NCBI GenBank assembly: GCA_039029935.1
Contig: JBCCFC010000794.1
Coordinates: 1-6,529 of the forward strand
Direction: 5' to 3'
Source: G039029935 sp039029935
GTDB taxonomy: Bacteria > Chloroflexota > Anaerolineae > Caldilineales > Caldilineaceae
DNA length: 6,529 nt
The first letter of the stretch is position 1, and the number at the start of each line of letters is the position of its first letter. This document shows, piece after piece, positions 6,377-6,529 of this stretch. The notes below the pieces were generated by a model. It saw nothing but the letters and a program-made list of their open reading frames with translations. It searched no databases and had not been told where the DNA came from. Made by a program: the position numbers and the translations under genes.

Positions 6377-6512
6377 AGCACGCCCTCGTGCGATTCGACC
6401 CGCACGAGGGCGTGCTAGCTGAACTATTTCGAGAGAGCAAAACTCCTAATTTTGATAGCCGTGAAGCCAATTTCTCGTTCCTTTCCTTCTCTCTTGTTCC
6501 CTTTTTCTTCAT
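6336..6512 (-). CDS. Doubtful 58-aa hypothetical ORF
   Basis: An ATG at 6512-6510 opens a 58-codon frame ending in TAG at 6338-6336; an in-frame TAG lies five codons upstream. The N-terminus is very basic (MKKKGTREKERNEK), because the strand is nearly all purine there. A short helix RLSKLGVLLSRN follows, then a Ser/Cys-rich stretch that simply reads through the palindrome at 6377-6416. No ribosome binding site is visible and the frame is short enough to be chance. I do not recognise a family. Confidence 0.2.
   Translation of the reverse strand: MKKKGTREKERNEKLASRLSKLGVLLSRNSSASTPSCGSNRTRACSLDFISKNIFGFT
6372..6421. terminator. Perfect 16-bp GC-rich palindrome (stem-loop)
   Basis: AGCACGCCCTCGTGCG at 6377-6392 is exactly complementary to 6401-6416, with an 8-nt loop ATTCGACC. 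After a 2-nt internal mismatch, CAG (6372-6374) also pairs with CTG (6419-6421). It stands out from AT-rich surroundings. On the minus strand it is followed by CACTGGACTTTATTTCT, moderately T-rich but not immediate. It could be a terminator for a gene entering from the right edge, or a REP/MITE-like dispersed palindrome. Confidence 0.6.
6471..6510. repeat. Pyrimidine tract (40 nt)
   Basis: Thirty-eight of 40 bases on the plus strand are C or T, with G only at 6477 and 6496 and no A. The complementary strand is almost pure purine. This is low-complexity sequence; strand asymmetry of this kind can form triplex DNA or act as a purine-rich leader. No gene is evident on the plus strand. Confidence 0.7.
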
Positions 6513-6529
6513 TCTGGTGCCGTGCTAGG

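Noticed and set aside
6377..6416. tRNA T-arm suggested by GGGTCGAATC on the minus strand
   Set aside because: The stem is a simple 16-bp hairpin; no acceptor, D-arm or anticodon arm can be drawn around it.

Overview
This window holds two real genes facing each other, plus about 500 bp of regulatory and probably decayed sequence at the right end. Base composition is near 50% GC. A caspase-like, STAND ATPase and WD40 fusion beside a TauD-type dioxygenase would fit a large-genome, socially complex bacterium such as a filamentous Chloroflexota or, less likely, a cyanobacterium. No rRNA, tRNA or other phylogenetic marker is present, so this assignment is a low-confidence inference.

Layout. Positions 60-971 (+) encode a complete 303-aa Fe(II)/2-oxoglutarate-dependent TauD/TfdA-family dioxygenase, closest in style to the AtsK/Rv3406 alkylsulfatase branch. 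Positions 972-1117 are a short convergent intergenic region with a 16-bp stem-loop that probably ends transcription from one or both sides. Positions 1118-6025 (-) encode one giant 1635-aa protein. From the N-terminus it has a CHAT/caspase-like protease domain (His78/Cys131 dyad), an nSTAND-type P-loop NTPase, a positively charged coiled coil, one transmembrane helix, fourteen WD40 repeats (enough for two seven-bladed propellers), a Cys-bracketed motif, and a five-helix membrane domain containing a recent internal duplication of about 68 residues. Its start is fixed by an AAGGA ribosome binding site and by a promoter with a perfect TATAAT box about 60 bp upstream. Four helically phased TTTC-type motifs lie just upstream of that promoter. 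Positions 6110-6529 hold a 60-codon open frame with no start codon (possible gene remnant), a perfect 16-bp GC-rich palindrome, a 40-nt pyrimidine tract and a doubtful 58-aa minus-strand ORF.

Function. The two genes converge and are not an operon; nothing suggests a shared job. The dioxygenase probably serves sulfur or organosulfur scavenging. The large protein has the sensor-switch-effector layout of NLR-like STAND proteins linked to bacterial self/non-self recognition and programmed cell death: WD40 as sensor, P-loop NTPase as switch, CHAT protease as effector. Membrane embedding on both sides of the WD40 region is the feature most worth following. Positive-inside reasoning puts the WD40 propellers outside the cytoplasm and the protease inside, which would make it a one-polypeptide transmembrane receptor-protease. 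That architecture is inferred from sequence alone.
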